Notes: a model not told the origin generated them from the sequence alone. A stretch of DNA of 17,349 nt from an uncultured Subdoligranulum sp. (GCF_937890665.1 NZ_CALADU010000304.1:1-17349); one strand, 5' to 3'. Positions 1 to 10,616 are shown, counted from the first letter of the stretch. Numbers and translations: made by a program.

Positions 1-905
1 GCGGTAACTTCCCCCCCGCGGCTCTGGGTGTGGTGTTCCGCGGCCTCATTGATACCGCCTACGAGGCGGACCCCTCTCTGACTCCTCTGGACTCCTTCTC
101 CACCGAGATGACCATCTTTGGCTTTGCCATCGTATTCTCTCTCATTCTGATTACCATTTTCCGCTTTGGCTTTAAGGAGAACCGGAATATCGGCAAGGGT
201 ATTACCTTCCGCAAGCCTGAGCCCTTTGAGCCCAAGCAGCGCACCACTCTGAACCTGATGATCCTGATGATGGTGGTGGTTCTGGTCTTCCCCGTGCTGA
301 AGATGATCCTGCCCTCCAACGAGCTGATCGCTTCCATCAGCGGCAAGATCGATGTGGGTCTGGTGGCTATGATCTTTACCGTTATCGCCCTGCTGCTGGA
401 CCTGGCTCCTCAGAAGGAGATCATTGCCAAGGTGCCCTGGAACACCATCCTGATGATTGCCGGTGCCGGCATGCTCATTGCAGTCGCTGTGGAGGCCGGT
501 ACCATTGAGCAGCTGTCCGCCTGGATCGGCGACAACGTGCCTGTCTTCCTGGTGCCCATTGCCTTCAGCATCGTGGCCGCCTTCATGAGCTTCTTCAGCT
601 CCACCACCGGCGTCGTCACCCCCGCTCTGTTCCCCCTCATCCCCGCCCTGGCCGCCTCTACCGGCCTGAGCCCCGCTGTTCTGTTTGCCTGCACCGTTCT
701 GGGTGCCCAGAGCAGCGCCATCAGCCCCTTCTCTTCCGGCGGCAGCCTGATCCTTGGCTCCTACGGCAACGACGAGGAGCGCAACAAGCTCTTTAACCGC
801 CTGCTGTTTGTGGCTGTGCCCATCAGCGTGTGCGTCAGCGCGGTATACAACTTCTATGATCCTGTAAAATTACTTCTAAACTATTGGAGGTTTGACCATG
901 AATAA
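1..905 (+). CDS. SLC13-type organic anion permease, C-terminal part (5' end outside window)
   Basis: The reading frame is open from the window edge (first full codon at position 3) to a TAA at 903-905, so only the C-terminal ~300 residues are present. The protein is strongly hydrophobic, with membrane segments around [63 protein letters not shown] and several more toward the end. The small-residue and Ser/Thr-rich stretches [16 protein letters not shown] and [15 protein letters not shown] resemble the substrate and cation-binding loops of the SLC13/anion-permease superfamily, whose members carry di- and tricarboxylates. The gene overlaps the icd start by 8 bp, so the two are probably translationally coupled. 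That neighbour suggests a citrate-like or dicarboxylate substrate, but the sequence does not prove it. A MatC-like or CitMHS-like permease is the alternative. Confidence 0.8.
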   Translation, partial: GNFPPAALGVVFRGLIDTAYEADPSLTPLDSFSTEMTIFGFAIVFSLILITIFRFGFKENRNIGKGITFRKPEPFEPKQRTTLNLMILMMVVVLVFPVLKMILPSNELIASISGKIDVGLVAMIFTVIALLLDLAPQKEIIAKVPWNTILMIAGAGMLIAVAVEAGTIEQLSAWIGDNVPVFLVPIAFSIVAAFMSFFSSTTGVVTPALFPLIPALAASTGLSPAVLFACTVLGAQSSAISPFSSGGSLILGSYGNDEERNKLFNRLLFVAVPISVCVSAVYNFYDPVKLLLNYWRFDHE

Positions 906-2115
906 GATCCAGATGACCACCCCTCTGGTGGAGATGGATGGCGACGAGATGACCCGAATCCTGTGGAAGGATATCAAGGACATTCTTCTGCTGCCCTATA
1001 TTGACCTGAAAACCGAGTACTATGACCTGGGCCTGCCTGAGCGGGACCGTACCAATGACCAGGTGACCGTGGACTCTGCCCTGGCCACCCAGAAGTACGG
1101 CGTGGCGGTGAAGTGCGCCACCATCACCCCCAACGCCCAGCGCATGGACGAGTACAAGCTCCACCAGATGTGGAAGTCCCCCAACGGCACCATCCGGGCC
1201 ATTCTGGATGGCACCGTGTTCCGTACTCCCATCATGGTCAAGGGGATCTCTCCCGTGGTAAAGAACTGGAAGAAGCCCATTACCATCGCCCGCCATGCCT
1301 ACGGCGATGTGTACAAGGCCACCGAGTACCGGGTGCCCGGCCCCGGCAAGGCCGAGCTGGTTTTCACCGACGAGCAGGGCAAGGAGCTCTCCCGCCAGAC
1401 CGTCTATGACTACGAGTGTCCCGGTGTGCTCCAGGCTCAGTACAACAAGGACTCCTCCATCTACTCCTTTGCCCGCTCCTGCTTCCAGTTTGCTCTGGAC
1501 AGCAAGAAGGACCTGTGGTTTGCTACCAAGGACACCATCTCCAAGAAGTATGACCACACTTTCAAGGACATCTTCCAGGAGGTGTTTGACAAGGAGTACA
1601 AGGAGAAGTTTGACGCCGCCGGCATCACCTACTTCTACACCCTCATCGATGACGCAGTAGCCCGGGTCGTGCGCTCCGAGGGCGGCTACATCTGGGCCTG
1701 TAAGAACTACGACGGCGACGTGATGAGCGACATGGTCTCCACCGCTTTCGGCTCGCTGGCCATGATGACCTCGGTGCTGGTTTCCCCCGACGGCAACTAC
1801 GAGTACGAGGCCGCCCACGGCACCGTTACCCGGCACTACTACAAGTACCTCAAGGGCGAGGAGACCTCCACCAACCCGGTGGCCACCCTCTTTGCCTGGT
1901 CCGGCGCACTGCGCAAGCGGGGCGAACTGGACGGCATCGACGCCCTGCCCCGCTTTGCCGATGCGCTGGAAAAAGCCACCATCGACACCATTGAGTCCGG
2001 CGTCATGACCGGTGACCTGTGCGCCATGTGGGAGGGCGAAGCCCCCGCCCGCAAGGTGACCTCGCTGGAATTCCTGCGGGAGATCCGCCGCCGGCTGGAA
2101 GAAGCGCTGGCCTGA
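898..2115 (+). CDS. icd: NADP-dependent isocitrate dehydrogenase, eukaryote-like homodimeric type
   Basis: The 405-residue product oxidatively decarboxylates isocitrate to 2-oxoglutarate with NADP+ in the cytoplasm. It has the full length and signature motifs of the eukaryote-like homodimeric IDH class. The SPNGTIR substrate loop lies at residues 94-100, R109 follows, and ARHAYGD carries R132, so numbering coincides with human IDH1. The metal-binding region DGDVMSDMV and the cofactor loop [11 protein letters not shown] follow. The start is ATG 898, preceded by GGAGG at 886-890 with 7-nt spacing; a TTG at 892 lies too close to that site. The start overlaps the end of the permease gene by 8 bp, so import of a TCA-type acid and its oxidation may be linked. 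The likely physiological output is 2-oxoglutarate for glutamate synthesis plus NADPH. A strong terminator follows directly. Confidence 0.96.
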   Translation: MNKIQMTTPLVEMDGDEMTRILWKDIKDILLLPYIDLKTEYYDLGLPERDRTNDQVTVDSALATQKYGVAVKCATITPNAQRMDEYKLHQMWKSPNGTIRAILDGTVFRTPIMVKGISPVVKNWKKPITIARHAYGDVYKATEYRVPGPGKAELVFTDEQGKELSRQTVYDYECPGVLQAQYNKDSSIYSFARSCFQFALDSKKDLWFATKDTISKKYDHTFKDIFQEVFDKEYKEKFDAAGITYFYTLIDDAVARVVRSEGGYIWACKNYDGDVMSDMVSTAFGSLAMMTSVLVSPDGNYEYEAAHGTVTRHYYKYLKGEETSTNPVATLFAWSGALRKRGELDGIDALPRFADALEKATIDTIESGVMTGDLCAMWEGEAPARKVTSLEFLREIRRRLEEALA

Positions 2116-2134
2116 TTTTCCTCCAACCAAACAC

Positions 2135-2175
2135 AAAGCCCTGTCCCGCAGCACCGCGGGGCAGGGCTTTTTTAT
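2135..2175 (+). terminator. Intrinsic terminator after icd
   Basis: The arms AAAGCCCTGTCCCGC and GCGGGGCAGGGCTTT flank a 5-nt loop and are followed by a T tract. One position in the stem is a G-T pair. The T tract reaches the stop codon of the convergent sigma-factor gene, so the hairpin also separates the two opposing units. Confidence 0.9.
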
Positions 2176-2708
2176 TCGGAAAAAGTTTTGAGCAGCAGCG
2201 CCCGGGCCCGGTGGATGCGCACCTTGACGTTGGCTTCGCTGCAATGGAGCAGACCGGCGATTTCCTTAATGGAATAGCCCTTCACCCGCAGGGTCAGGGC
2301 GCGGCGGTAGATCTCCGGCATGTCAGTCAGCACCTCGATGGCTTGCTCGAGCTGCAGCCGGGTCAGCACCAGTTCTTCCGGTTCGGGGGCGTTGTCCTCC
2401 TCCCAAGGCTCGTCGGGCAGAGGCAGGACCTCTTTGCGGCGCTTCCACCGGCGCAGAAAGTCGATGGTCCGCTCCCGGGTGAGCAGATAGAGATAGGCTT
2501 TGAGCTGATGGGGATTTTCGATGCGCAGCGTGTCGATCTCCCCGAGGATCTGCAAAAACGTCTCGTGGACCGCATCCTCCGCCAGCGTCTGGTCTTTCAG
2601 AATGCTGATTGCCGTCTTGAGCATCATGGGATAGTAGGTGATATACACCGATTCAAATTTTCGTTTTTGCGCTTCCGTTTCCAGCGCCGTGAGGTAAAAT
2701 ACCAGCAC
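2172..2708 (-). CDS. ECF-type sigma-70 family RNA polymerase sigma factor
   Basis: The 178-residue protein has the two-domain layout of ECF sigma factors. Region 2 spans about residues 22-92 and includes the core-binding and -10 recognition segment LAEDAVHETFLQIL, then LKAYLYLLTRERTIDFLRRWKRR. An acidic Pro-rich linker follows. Region 4 (about 118-175) has the helix-turn-helix GYSIKEIAGLLHCSEANVKVRI. Translation starts at GTG 2708, preceded by GGAGGG with 6-nt spacing; no ATG fits. The gene lies 27 bp downstream of the DUF4367 gene, so the usual sigma then anti-sigma order is reversed. It presumably directs transcription of a small envelope- or stress-related regulon, but the signal cannot be read from sequence. 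Confidence 0.93.
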   Translation of the reverse strand: MLVFYLTALETEAQKRKFESVYITYYPMMLKTAISILKDQTLAEDAVHETFLQILGEIDTLRIENPHQLKAYLYLLTRERTIDFLRRWKRRKEVLPLPDEPWEEDNAPEPEELVLTRLQLEQAIEVLTDMPEIYRRALTLRVKGYSIKEIAGLLHCSEANVKVRIHRARALLLKTFSE

Positions 2709-2735
2709 GTGGTTCCCTCCTGGGTCCTTGCCGCC

Positions 2736-3452
2736 TTACGGCTGGGCAAAGGTGATTTGGATGTTCTGGCTGACTTGGATCAATTCGGCTACGTCGGAGC
2801 TGCCCGTCACCAGAAAGCTCAGGCCCTGCGCTTGCCAAAGCAGCAGGTTGCTGCCGTCCCCCATCACGCCCCACAGCGCGTCGTGGCCGTCAAATTGCAG
2901 GGCATAGTAGGTGGCGTACTCGTTGTCCAGCGCCACGCTCTGGGCCCCGTCCAGCGGCAGCACCCGCACCATCAGCCATTGGTCCCCCGCCTCATAGAGA
3001 GCGTAGAAATCGCTTTCTTCCGGCGTGCTGGACTGGGTCAGCGTAAGGCCCGCCGGCAGGTAGCCCAACGCGATCTGGGGGAAATCCTCCTCCTGAACCC
3101 CCGCCTCGGAGGAGAAAGTCACCGTCATGAACTGGTCGTGCCACTGGATCAGCGTGTCGGTCACCGCTTCCCGGACAGCCTTGACGGGCAGCAGGCAGCA
3201 AAACACCACCGACAACACCGCCGCCAGCGAAACCAGCACCCGCCGCCCTTGGGTCAGGGCCCGGCTGCGGGCCGACCGACGCTTGGCACGGCGGAGCAGC
3301 ACCCCCATCTTTTGCCGGAACGCCGGGCTGGGTTCCACCGCAGGCTGGGCGGCTTCGATGGGTCCCAGCGCGGCCAGTTCCCGCTGTTCCGCCTCGGTGA
3401 CGATCAGGGCGATCAGTGCGTCGGCCGAAATGCGAATCCGTTCTTCCTCCAT
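2736..3452 (-). CDS. DUF4367 membrane protein, probable anti-sigma factor
   Basis: The 238-residue protein has a cytoplasmic N-terminal segment of about 75 residues, rich in Arg just before one membrane helix (VLVSLAAVLSVVFCCLLPV). The outer C-terminal domain has the DUF4367 pattern: LGYLPAGLTL, then a beta-rich region ending LSFLVTGSSDVAELIQVSQNI. In Clostridia, proteins of this build usually sit beside ECF sigma factors and are thought to hold them at the membrane. Start ATG 3452 is chosen because GGAGGG lies 7 nt upstream and because the 22 extra residues possible from 3518 look unlike a protein N terminus. It is the first gene of the pair with the sigma factor. The anti-sigma role is inference from context and topology. 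Confidence 0.8.
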   Translation of the reverse strand: MEEERIRISADALIALIVTEAEQRELAALGPIEAAQPAVEPSPAFRQKMGVLLRRAKRRSARSRALTQGRRVLVSLAAVLSVVFCCLLPVKAVREAVTDTLIQWHDQFMTVTFSSEAGVQEEDFPQIALGYLPAGLTLTQSSTPEESDFYALYEAGDQWLMVRVLPLDGAQSVALDNEYATYYALQFDGHDALWGVMGDGSNLLLWQAQGLSFLVTGSSDVAELIQVSQNIQITFAQP

Positions 3453-3497
3453 GGTTTTTCCCTCCGCATGGTATGCTAACAGACCTTTGTGTACCAT

Positions 3498-3526
3498 ATT
3501 CCGCAGCGGCGTCCCCAAAGGTTACA
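3498..3526 (-). promoter_or_regulatory. Possible ECF-type promoter for the DUF4367/sigma operon
   Basis: On the minus strand, TGTAACC (GTTACA at 3521-3526 on plus) resembles the AAC-containing -35 element used by many ECF sigma factors. A matching -10 element about 17 nt downstream is not obvious. Such operons are often autoregulated, so this is the best candidate site, but support is weak. Confidence 0.3.
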
Positions 3527-3553
3527 GCCTTCGGGAGTTTTTTTCGCCCCACG

Positions 3554-3583
3554 ACAAAAGGCGCTGCCATCGCAGCGCCTTGC
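3554..3583 (-). terminator. Intrinsic terminator after the small 68-residue gene
   Basis: A perfect 10-bp stem (AAGGCGCTGC with GCAGCGCCTT) encloses a 4-nt loop. On the minus strand it is followed by a short T run. It lies just past the stop codon of the small gene at 3587-3793. Confidence 0.75.
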
Positions 3584-3586
3584 CAT

Positions 3587-3793
3587 TTAATGCATCCAAA
3601 TATTGTTTTCCAGATCCTGCAGCCGGGCTTTGTAGTCAGCGATGCGGGCCTCGGTCTTTTCATCGTCGGGGAAGGTGATCAGGTAGTCCTCCCCTGCCGG
3701 GTGAAAGCCCACCAACCCGGCCAGCCCGGCCATTTCGGCCACTTTGAGCAGTGTATGGTAGTCGTATTCCTTGGAACTGATGAGTAGATTCAT
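3587..3793 (-). CDS. Small hypothetical protein (68 aa)
   Basis: I do not recognise the family. The 68-residue protein begins MNLLISSKEYDYHTLLKVAEMAG, continues with a Gly-rich turn (LAGLVGFHPAGEDYLITFP), and ends in a charged helical stretch likely to form a coiled coil (EARIADYKARLQDLENN). There is no signal peptide or membrane segment, so it is probably cytoplasmic. It is well supported as a real gene: ATG 3793 has AAGGAG 8 nt upstream, a good promoter lies at 3830-3858, and a terminator follows the stop. It is transcribed divergently from the MATE exporter, and the two promoters are only 17 bp apart at their -35 boxes. The longer reading frame up to 3898 would run through that promoter and is not used. 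Confidence 0.75.
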   Translation of the reverse strand: MNLLISSKEYDYHTLLKVAEMAGLAGLVGFHPAGEDYLITFPDDEKTEARIADYKARLQDLENNIWMH

Positions 3794-3829
3794 GAAAAAC
3801 GCTCCTTTTGCCGTGGACAATCTTGTATA

Positions 3830-3858
3830 AGCATAGCACAATCCCGCCGGGGTTGCAA
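3830..3858 (-). promoter_or_regulatory. Sigma-A promoter for the small 68-aa gene
   Basis: On the minus strand the -35 TTGCAA (3853-3858) and -10 TATGCT (3830-3835) are separated by 17 bp. They lie about 40 bp upstream of the start codon. Confidence 0.65.
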
Positions 3859-3875
3859 TGGGCGTACTTTCGGTA

Positions 3876-3904
3876 GTGACAGAATCACATTTTTGCACTA
3901 TACT
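3876..3904 (+). promoter_or_regulatory. Sigma-A promoter for the MATE gene
   Basis: The -35 GTGACA (3876-3881) and -10 TATACT (3899-3904) have 17-bp spacing, each one base from consensus. GTGA-N5-TCAC at 3876-3888 forms a small dyad over the -35 and could be an operator; this is speculative. Confidence 0.7.
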
Positions 3905-3947
3905 GATAGAAAGTCAAAACAGCAAGAAAGTGAGCGCGTTTTGTACC

Positions 3948-5308
3948 ATGAACCAGACACAGGACAAAGAATATCTCTTTGAACGTATGCCGGTGCCCGG
4001 CGCTGTGATGCAGCTTTCGCTGCCCATCGTGATCAGTTCGCTGGTGACCATCCTTTACAACTTGGCCGACACCTTTTTGTGGGTATGCTGAACAACCCGG
4101 TGGAAAATGCCGCCGTCACGCTGGTCTACCCCGTGACGCTGGCCTTCAACGCCGTAAACAACCTCTTCGGCGTGGGGGTATCCAGTGCCATGAGCCGTCA
4201 TCTGGGCCGCAAAGCCTACGATCAGGTCCGGGTGTGCTCAGCCTTCGGCTTTTACGGTGCCATGATCAGCGGACTGCTCTTCTCGGCGCTCTGCATCCTC
4301 TTCCGGCTGCCGCTGCTCACCCTGCTGGGCACCGACGCCCAGACGCTGGACGCCACCGCCGGCTACCTGCACTGGACGGTCTGCTGCGGTGCTTTGCCCG
4401 CCATCCTCAACGTGGTGCAAAGCTACATGGTCCGCAGTGAGGGCAGTACCCTCCACGCCAGCATCGGCACGATGAGCGGCTGCCTGTTGAACATTGTGCT
4501 GGACCCCATCTTTATTCTGCCTTGGGGGCTGAATATGGGGGCCGCCGGGGCCGGGTTGGCCACCTTCCTGTCCAACTGTGTGGCCTGCCTGTATTTTGTG
4601 GTGCTGGCCCGCATCAAAAAAGGCAAAACCTTTGTATCGATGGACCTACGCCTGCTGCCCAAACTGACCGCCGAACAGATTCGGGATATTCTGGGAGTGG
4701 GCATTCCCGCCTCGATCCAGAACTTACTCAACGTGACCGGCACTACCCTGCTCAACAACTTTACCGCCCCCTTCGGCGCTGCGGCCATCGCCGCCATGGG
4801 CATCAGCCAGAAACTCTACATGATCCCCATGCAGGTGTCGCTGGGCTTTTCCCAAGGGATCATGCCGCTGGTCAGCTACAACTACGCCAGCGGCAACCGG
4901 AAGCGGATGAAACAGACCATCCTGTTTGCGATGCGCATCATCGTCTGTTCCGTGCTGTTTTTGACCGTTGTCTACTACCTAAGCGTACCGGCCATGATCC
5001 GCGCCTTTATGGACAGCGAGGAGATCATCGCCTATGGTTCCCGGTTTTTGCGGGTGATGAGCTTGGGCTTTGTCTTTCTGTGTACCGACTTTCTGGCAGT
5101 GGGCGTCTTTCAGGCCTTGGGCATGGGCCGCAACGCCCTGCTCTTTGCCATCTGCCGCAAATTGGTGCTGGAGATTCCCCTGCTGTTCCTGCTGAACCAT
5201 TTCTACCCGCTGTACGGCCTGCCCTTCGCCCAACTGATCACCGAAATTTTCCTGTCCTGTCTGGGCGTGATCATGCTGCGCCGCATCTTCCGTGCCGAAG
5301 TCCACTGA
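3948..5308 (+). pseudogene. MATE family efflux transporter, interrupted by a single-base frameshift
   Basis: Two adjacent reading frames together encode one MATE-type cation-coupled multidrug exporter of about 453 residues, the usual family length. The first frame starts at ATG 3948 (MNQTQDKEYLFERMPVPGAV) and covers the N terminus through TM1 (LPIVISSLVTILYNLADTF), then hits a stop at 4089-4091. The second frame continues from 4079 with MLNNPVENAAVTLVYPV, a typical TM2 entry, and runs through the remaining helices to 5308. The junction is a run of five T at 4074-4078; one more T would restore TFFVGML, the sequence expected in this family. The rest shows no decay, so this is either a sequencing or assembly error, a recent mutation, or a phase-variable tract. 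The ribosome site before ATG 3948 is weak. If the 409-residue downstream frame is translated alone from GTG 4079 it would lack TM1. Confidence 0.85.
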
Positions 5309-5314
5309 CCTACC

Positions 5315-5356
5315 ACAAAAAACCGCCCCGGTCCATCGCGGACCGGGGCGGTTTGC
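5315..5356. terminator. Bidirectional terminator between MATE and glgA
   Basis: A perfect 15-bp stem (AAACCGCCCCGGTCC, 5320-5334, with its complement 5340-5354) has a 5-nt loop. Six A on the left give a strong U tract for minus-strand glgA transcripts; the plus side has only three T. Confidence 0.88.
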
Positions 5357-5384
5357 TGTTGTCAGAAACGGGGCGCGGCGCCGA

Positions 5385-7304
5385 TTACCACGGCGTCAGC
5401 TCCAGATACAGGTCTTTGTACTGGCGAGCAGAGTTCTCCCACGAGACATCCTTGGCCATATCCCGCTGGACCACCTCATCCCAGTGGTAGCGGTTGACGA
5501 AATACTCGGTCTTGGCCCGGTTGATGGCATCCAGCAGCAGGCCCGCGTCATAGCGGTCAAAGGTGAAGCCGTTGCCCTCACCGTTGAAGAGGTTGTAGGG
5601 CTGGACGGTGTCCTTCAGGCCGCCGGTTTCCCGCACGATGGGCAACGTGCCGTAGTGCATGGCGTTGAGCTGGGTCAGGCCGCAGGGCTCGAACCGGGAG
5701 GGCACCAGCAGAGCGTCGGCGCCGGCATAGATGCGGTGGGCCCGGCTTTCGTCGTACTGGATGCAGGCGCTGAACATGCCGCGGTAGGCATTCTCATAGT
5801 AGCGGAAGGTATCCTCGTACTGTTTGTCACCGGTGCCCAGCACGACGATCTGGGTATTGCCGTCCATCAGTTCGGGCACGATGGCGTTGACGAGGTCCAG
5901 ACCCTTCTGGTTGGTCAGGCGGGAGATCAGGCCGATGACGAACTTGCCCTGATCCTGCACCAGACCCAGTTCTTCCTGCAGGGCCAGCTTGTTCTGCCAC
6001 TTGTGGTCCAACACGTTGGTGATGTCGTAGTTGACAGCCAGTGCCGGGTCGGTGGCGGGGTTCCACATGCCGTAGTCGATGCCGTTGACGATGCCCCGCA
6101 GCTTGTAGCTGTGGTACCGCAGATGGTCCTCCAGCTTTTCGCCGTACTCGGGGGTCTGGATCTCCCACGCATAGGTGCCGCTGACCGTGGTGATCCGGTC
6201 GGCGTAGGCCAGACCGCCCTTGAGCATGTTGGCGTCCTCGTAGCCCTGTTTCAAAGCCCCCATCTGGAACACTTCATCAGGCAGACCGGTCCAGTATTTC
6301 AGGGTAGGGATGTTGTAAATGCCCTGGAACCGCAGGTTGTGGATGGTCAGCACCGTTTGGGCGTGACCCACCGGGGTGTCTTGGAACATGGTGCGCAGAT
6401 ACACCGGCACCAGCGTCGCCTGCCAGTCGTGGCAGTGGATGACGTCGGGGATCCAGTTCATAAAGTTCAGCGCGGCCAGTGCAGCCTTGCTGAAGAAGCA
6501 ATACTTGGGAATATCGTCCACCAAGCTGATGTAGGGGTTGCCCGAGGAGAAGAACTCCTCGTTGTCGATGAAGTCATAGACCACGCCGTCCCACACATAC
6601 TCCATGATGCCCACGTAGTAGTTGCGGCCCGTCAGGCCCAGATCCATGTAAAATTCGCCGCGGTAGACCATCTTGTTCTGGTACTGCTGGGGAATGCAGG
6701 CGTACCGGGGCAAAATCACCCGCACGTCGCAGTTCTGCTTGACCAGCTCCCGGGGCAGGGCATACATCACGTCCCCCAGACCGCCGGTCTTAACAAAGGG
6801 ATGGCATTCCGAACCGATAAACGCAACGCTTCTGCGGGGCGAAACATACTGTTCCATAGGGATTCCCTCCTCCGGTTGTGCCGGTTGTTCCACAGGCGCC
6901 GGGGCTGCTTCCACAGGGGCCGGTGCAGCTTTTTTCACCGCGGGCTTGGTCTTTTTTGCCGCGGGTTTGGCCGCTTTCTTGGCGGTGGGCTTTTCCGTTT
7001 TGGCCGCGGGCTTTGCCGGCTCGGCGGCGGGTTCCGCCTTCTTGGCGGCAGGCTTTTCGGCTTTCGCCGCGGGCTTTGCCGGCTCGGCGGCAGATTCCGC
7101 CTTCTTGGCGGCAGGCTTTTCGGCTTTCGCCGCGGGCTTTACCGGCTCGGCGGCAGGTTCCGCTTTCTTAGCGGCAGGCTTTTCGGCTTTCGCCGCGGGC
7201 TTTACCGGCTCGGCGGCGGGTTCCGCCTTCTTAGCGGCAGGCTTTTCGGCTTTCGCCGCGGGCTTTACCGGCTCGGCGGCGGGTTCCGCTTTCTTCCGTG
7301 CCAT
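5385..7304 (-). CDS. glgA: Glycogen synthase (ADP-glucose type, GT5) with Lys/Ala/Pro-rich N-terminal repeat extension
   Basis: The enzyme elongates alpha-1,4-glucan from ADP-glucose for glycogen storage. The catalytic part begins near residue 150 (MEQYVSPRRSVAFIGSE). It carries the N-terminal ADP-glucose motif KTGGLGDV (172-179), the HCHDWQA segment, and the C-terminal EPCGLTQLNAM and RETGGLKDTV motifs with the catalytic Glu region near 539. Unlike canonical enzymes of about 480 residues, this one has 149 extra residues. These consist of five 21-residue repeats (6-110, basic, low complexity), a Lys-rich stretch and a Pro/Glu linker. The upstream ATG 7304 has a fair ribosome site (AAAGGAAG). 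Internal ATG 6857 has a near-ideal GGAGGAGGG with 7-nt spacing and would give a standard 490-residue GlgA, so two forms are possible. The gene is alone: glgB, glgC and glgP are not in the window. Confidence 0.93.
   Translation of the reverse strand: MARKKAEPAAEPVKPAAKAEKPAAKKAEPAAEPVKPAAKAEKPAAKKAEPAAEPVKPAAKAEKPAAKKAESAAEPAKPAAKAEKPAAKKAEPAAEPAKPAAKTEKPTAKKAAKPAAKKTKPAVKKAAPAPVEAAPAPVEQPAQPEEGIPMEQYVSPRRSVAFIGSECHPFVKTGGLGDVMYALPRELVKQNCDVRVILPRYACIPQQYQNKMVYRGEFYMDLGLTGRNYYVGIMEYVWDGVVYDFIDNEEFFSSGNPYISLVDDIPKYCFFSKAALAALNFMNWIPDVIHCHDWQATLVPVYLRTMFQDTPVGHAQTVLTIHNLRFQGIYNIPTLKYWTGLPDEVFQMGALKQGYEDANMLKGGLAYADRITTVSGTYAWEIQTPEYGEKLEDHLRYHSYKLRGIVNGIDYGMWNPATDPALAVNYDITNVLDHKWQNKLALQEELGLVQDQGKFVIGLISRLTNQKGLDLVNAIVPELMDGNTQIVVLGTGDKQYEDTFRYYENAYRGMFSACIQYDESRAHRIYAGADALLVPSRFEPCGLTQLNAMHYGTLPIVRETGGLKDTVQPYNLFNGEGNGFTFDRYDAGLLLDAINRAKTEYFVNRYHWDEVVQRDMAKDVSWENSARQYKDLYLELTPW
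6851..6873 (-). promoter_or_regulatory. Internal ribosome binding site and second start codon within glgA
   Basis: On the minus strand GGAGGAGGG (plus 6865-6873) precedes ATG at 6857-6855 by 7 nt. It falls exactly between the repeat extension and the catalytic domain. The same bases encode Glu-Glu-Gly of the linker, so the match could be incidental, but its strength and spacing exceed the site at the upstream start. Confidence 0.6.
6975..7289 (-). repeat. In-frame 63-bp tandem repeat, five units, in glgA
   Basis: Five consecutive 63-bp units encode variants of AEPAAEPVKPAAKAEKPAAKK. The three units nearest the start codon are identical at the protein level; the two farther ones carry Ser, Ala or Thr changes. 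High DNA identity suggests recent duplication and easy length change. Confidence 0.9.
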
Positions 7305-7487
7305 ACAATCGCTTCCTTTCGATTCTTCTCATATCCATCGTAAACCGGTGCGCCGCCGAAACCGGAGGACGCACAAGGTGTCAGGCTATACCGGGGGACG
7401 CTGCATCGGCTGGGCCGCTGTGCGCCGCAAAGGCCGTTGGGACCGCCTGCGCGGCAACGGCTCCATCTTTCCCTGAGCCTATGGAAA
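7305..7487 (-). other. Long GC-rich 5' leader of glgA
   Basis: About 175 nt separate the predicted promoter from the glgA start. No protein-coding signal is apparent. One stem (CCGTTG at 7434-7439 with CAACGG at 7455-7460, closing an inner CCGC/GCGG pairing) is clear. I cannot assign the leader to a known riboswitch class. The adjoining stretch 7517-7610 shows no gene either. Confidence 0.4.
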
Positions 7488-7516
7488 ATACTAACATATT
7501 CCCGTCAAAATTTCAA
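7488..7516 (-). promoter_or_regulatory. Sigma-A promoter for glgA
   Basis: On the minus strand the -35 TTGAAA (7511-7516) and the extended -10 TGT-TAGTAT (7488-7493 for the hexamer) have 17-bp spacing. It lies in the only AT-rich patch between glgA and the upstream terminator. Confidence 0.6.
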
Positions 7517-7610
7517 TCGTTCATAGGGGCAAACGGGCAGAATCGACACCTTTCGTTTCGGTTCGGCCCCGCTTTTTTCCACCGGGGGCGGCACAGGTCC
7601 CCTTGACGCC

Positions 7611-7648
7611 AAAAACAGCCGGCCAACCTTGCGGTTGACCGGCTGTTT
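7611..7648 (-). terminator. Intrinsic terminator of the beta-glucoside operon
   Basis: A 16-bp stem with one G-U pair (7613-7628 with 7633-7648) and a 4-nt loop is followed on the minus strand by TTTTT. It lies 18 bp past the GH1 stop codon. Confidence 0.9.
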
Positions 7649-7666
7649 GGCAAGGGCTTGCCGCCC

Positions 7667-10506
<2,840 letters not shown>

Positions 10507-10583
10507 TTTTTTAGCACCTCTTCTAGTTTTTCTCCAAACCGTATGCTGTTGAGGGGTTCGCGCGCGTGCTCTCAATGGCTCTT

Positions 10584-10612
10584 ATTATAGGCAGCGCAGC
10601 AAGGCTTGTCAG
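10584..10612 (-). promoter_or_regulatory. Sigma-A promoter of the PTS-GH1 operon
   Basis: On the minus strand CTGACA (10607-10612) and a perfect TATAAT (10584-10589) are 17 bp apart, with about 70 nt of leader before the PTS start. This is one of the best promoters in the window. Confidence 0.85.
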
Positions 10613-10616
10613 CACC

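Noticed and set aside
835..2244. 469-residue minus-strand reading frame opposite icd
   Set aside because: The composition is that of a shadow; it crosses a terminator and overlaps a real sigma gene end.
6975..7289. CRISPR-like periodic repeat
   Set aside because: Units are contiguous with no spacers and keep the reading frame of glgA.
5292..7343. 683-residue plus-strand reading frame opposite glgA
   Set aside because: It is an antisense shadow: low-complexity Gly/Arg/Leu text opposite the repeats, no ribosome site, and glgA explains the region fully.
10507..10575. Longer PTS start at 10575
   Set aside because: The added 23 residues are Arg-rich and would overlap the leader next to the -10 box; ATG 10506 has the proper ribosome site and family N terminus.
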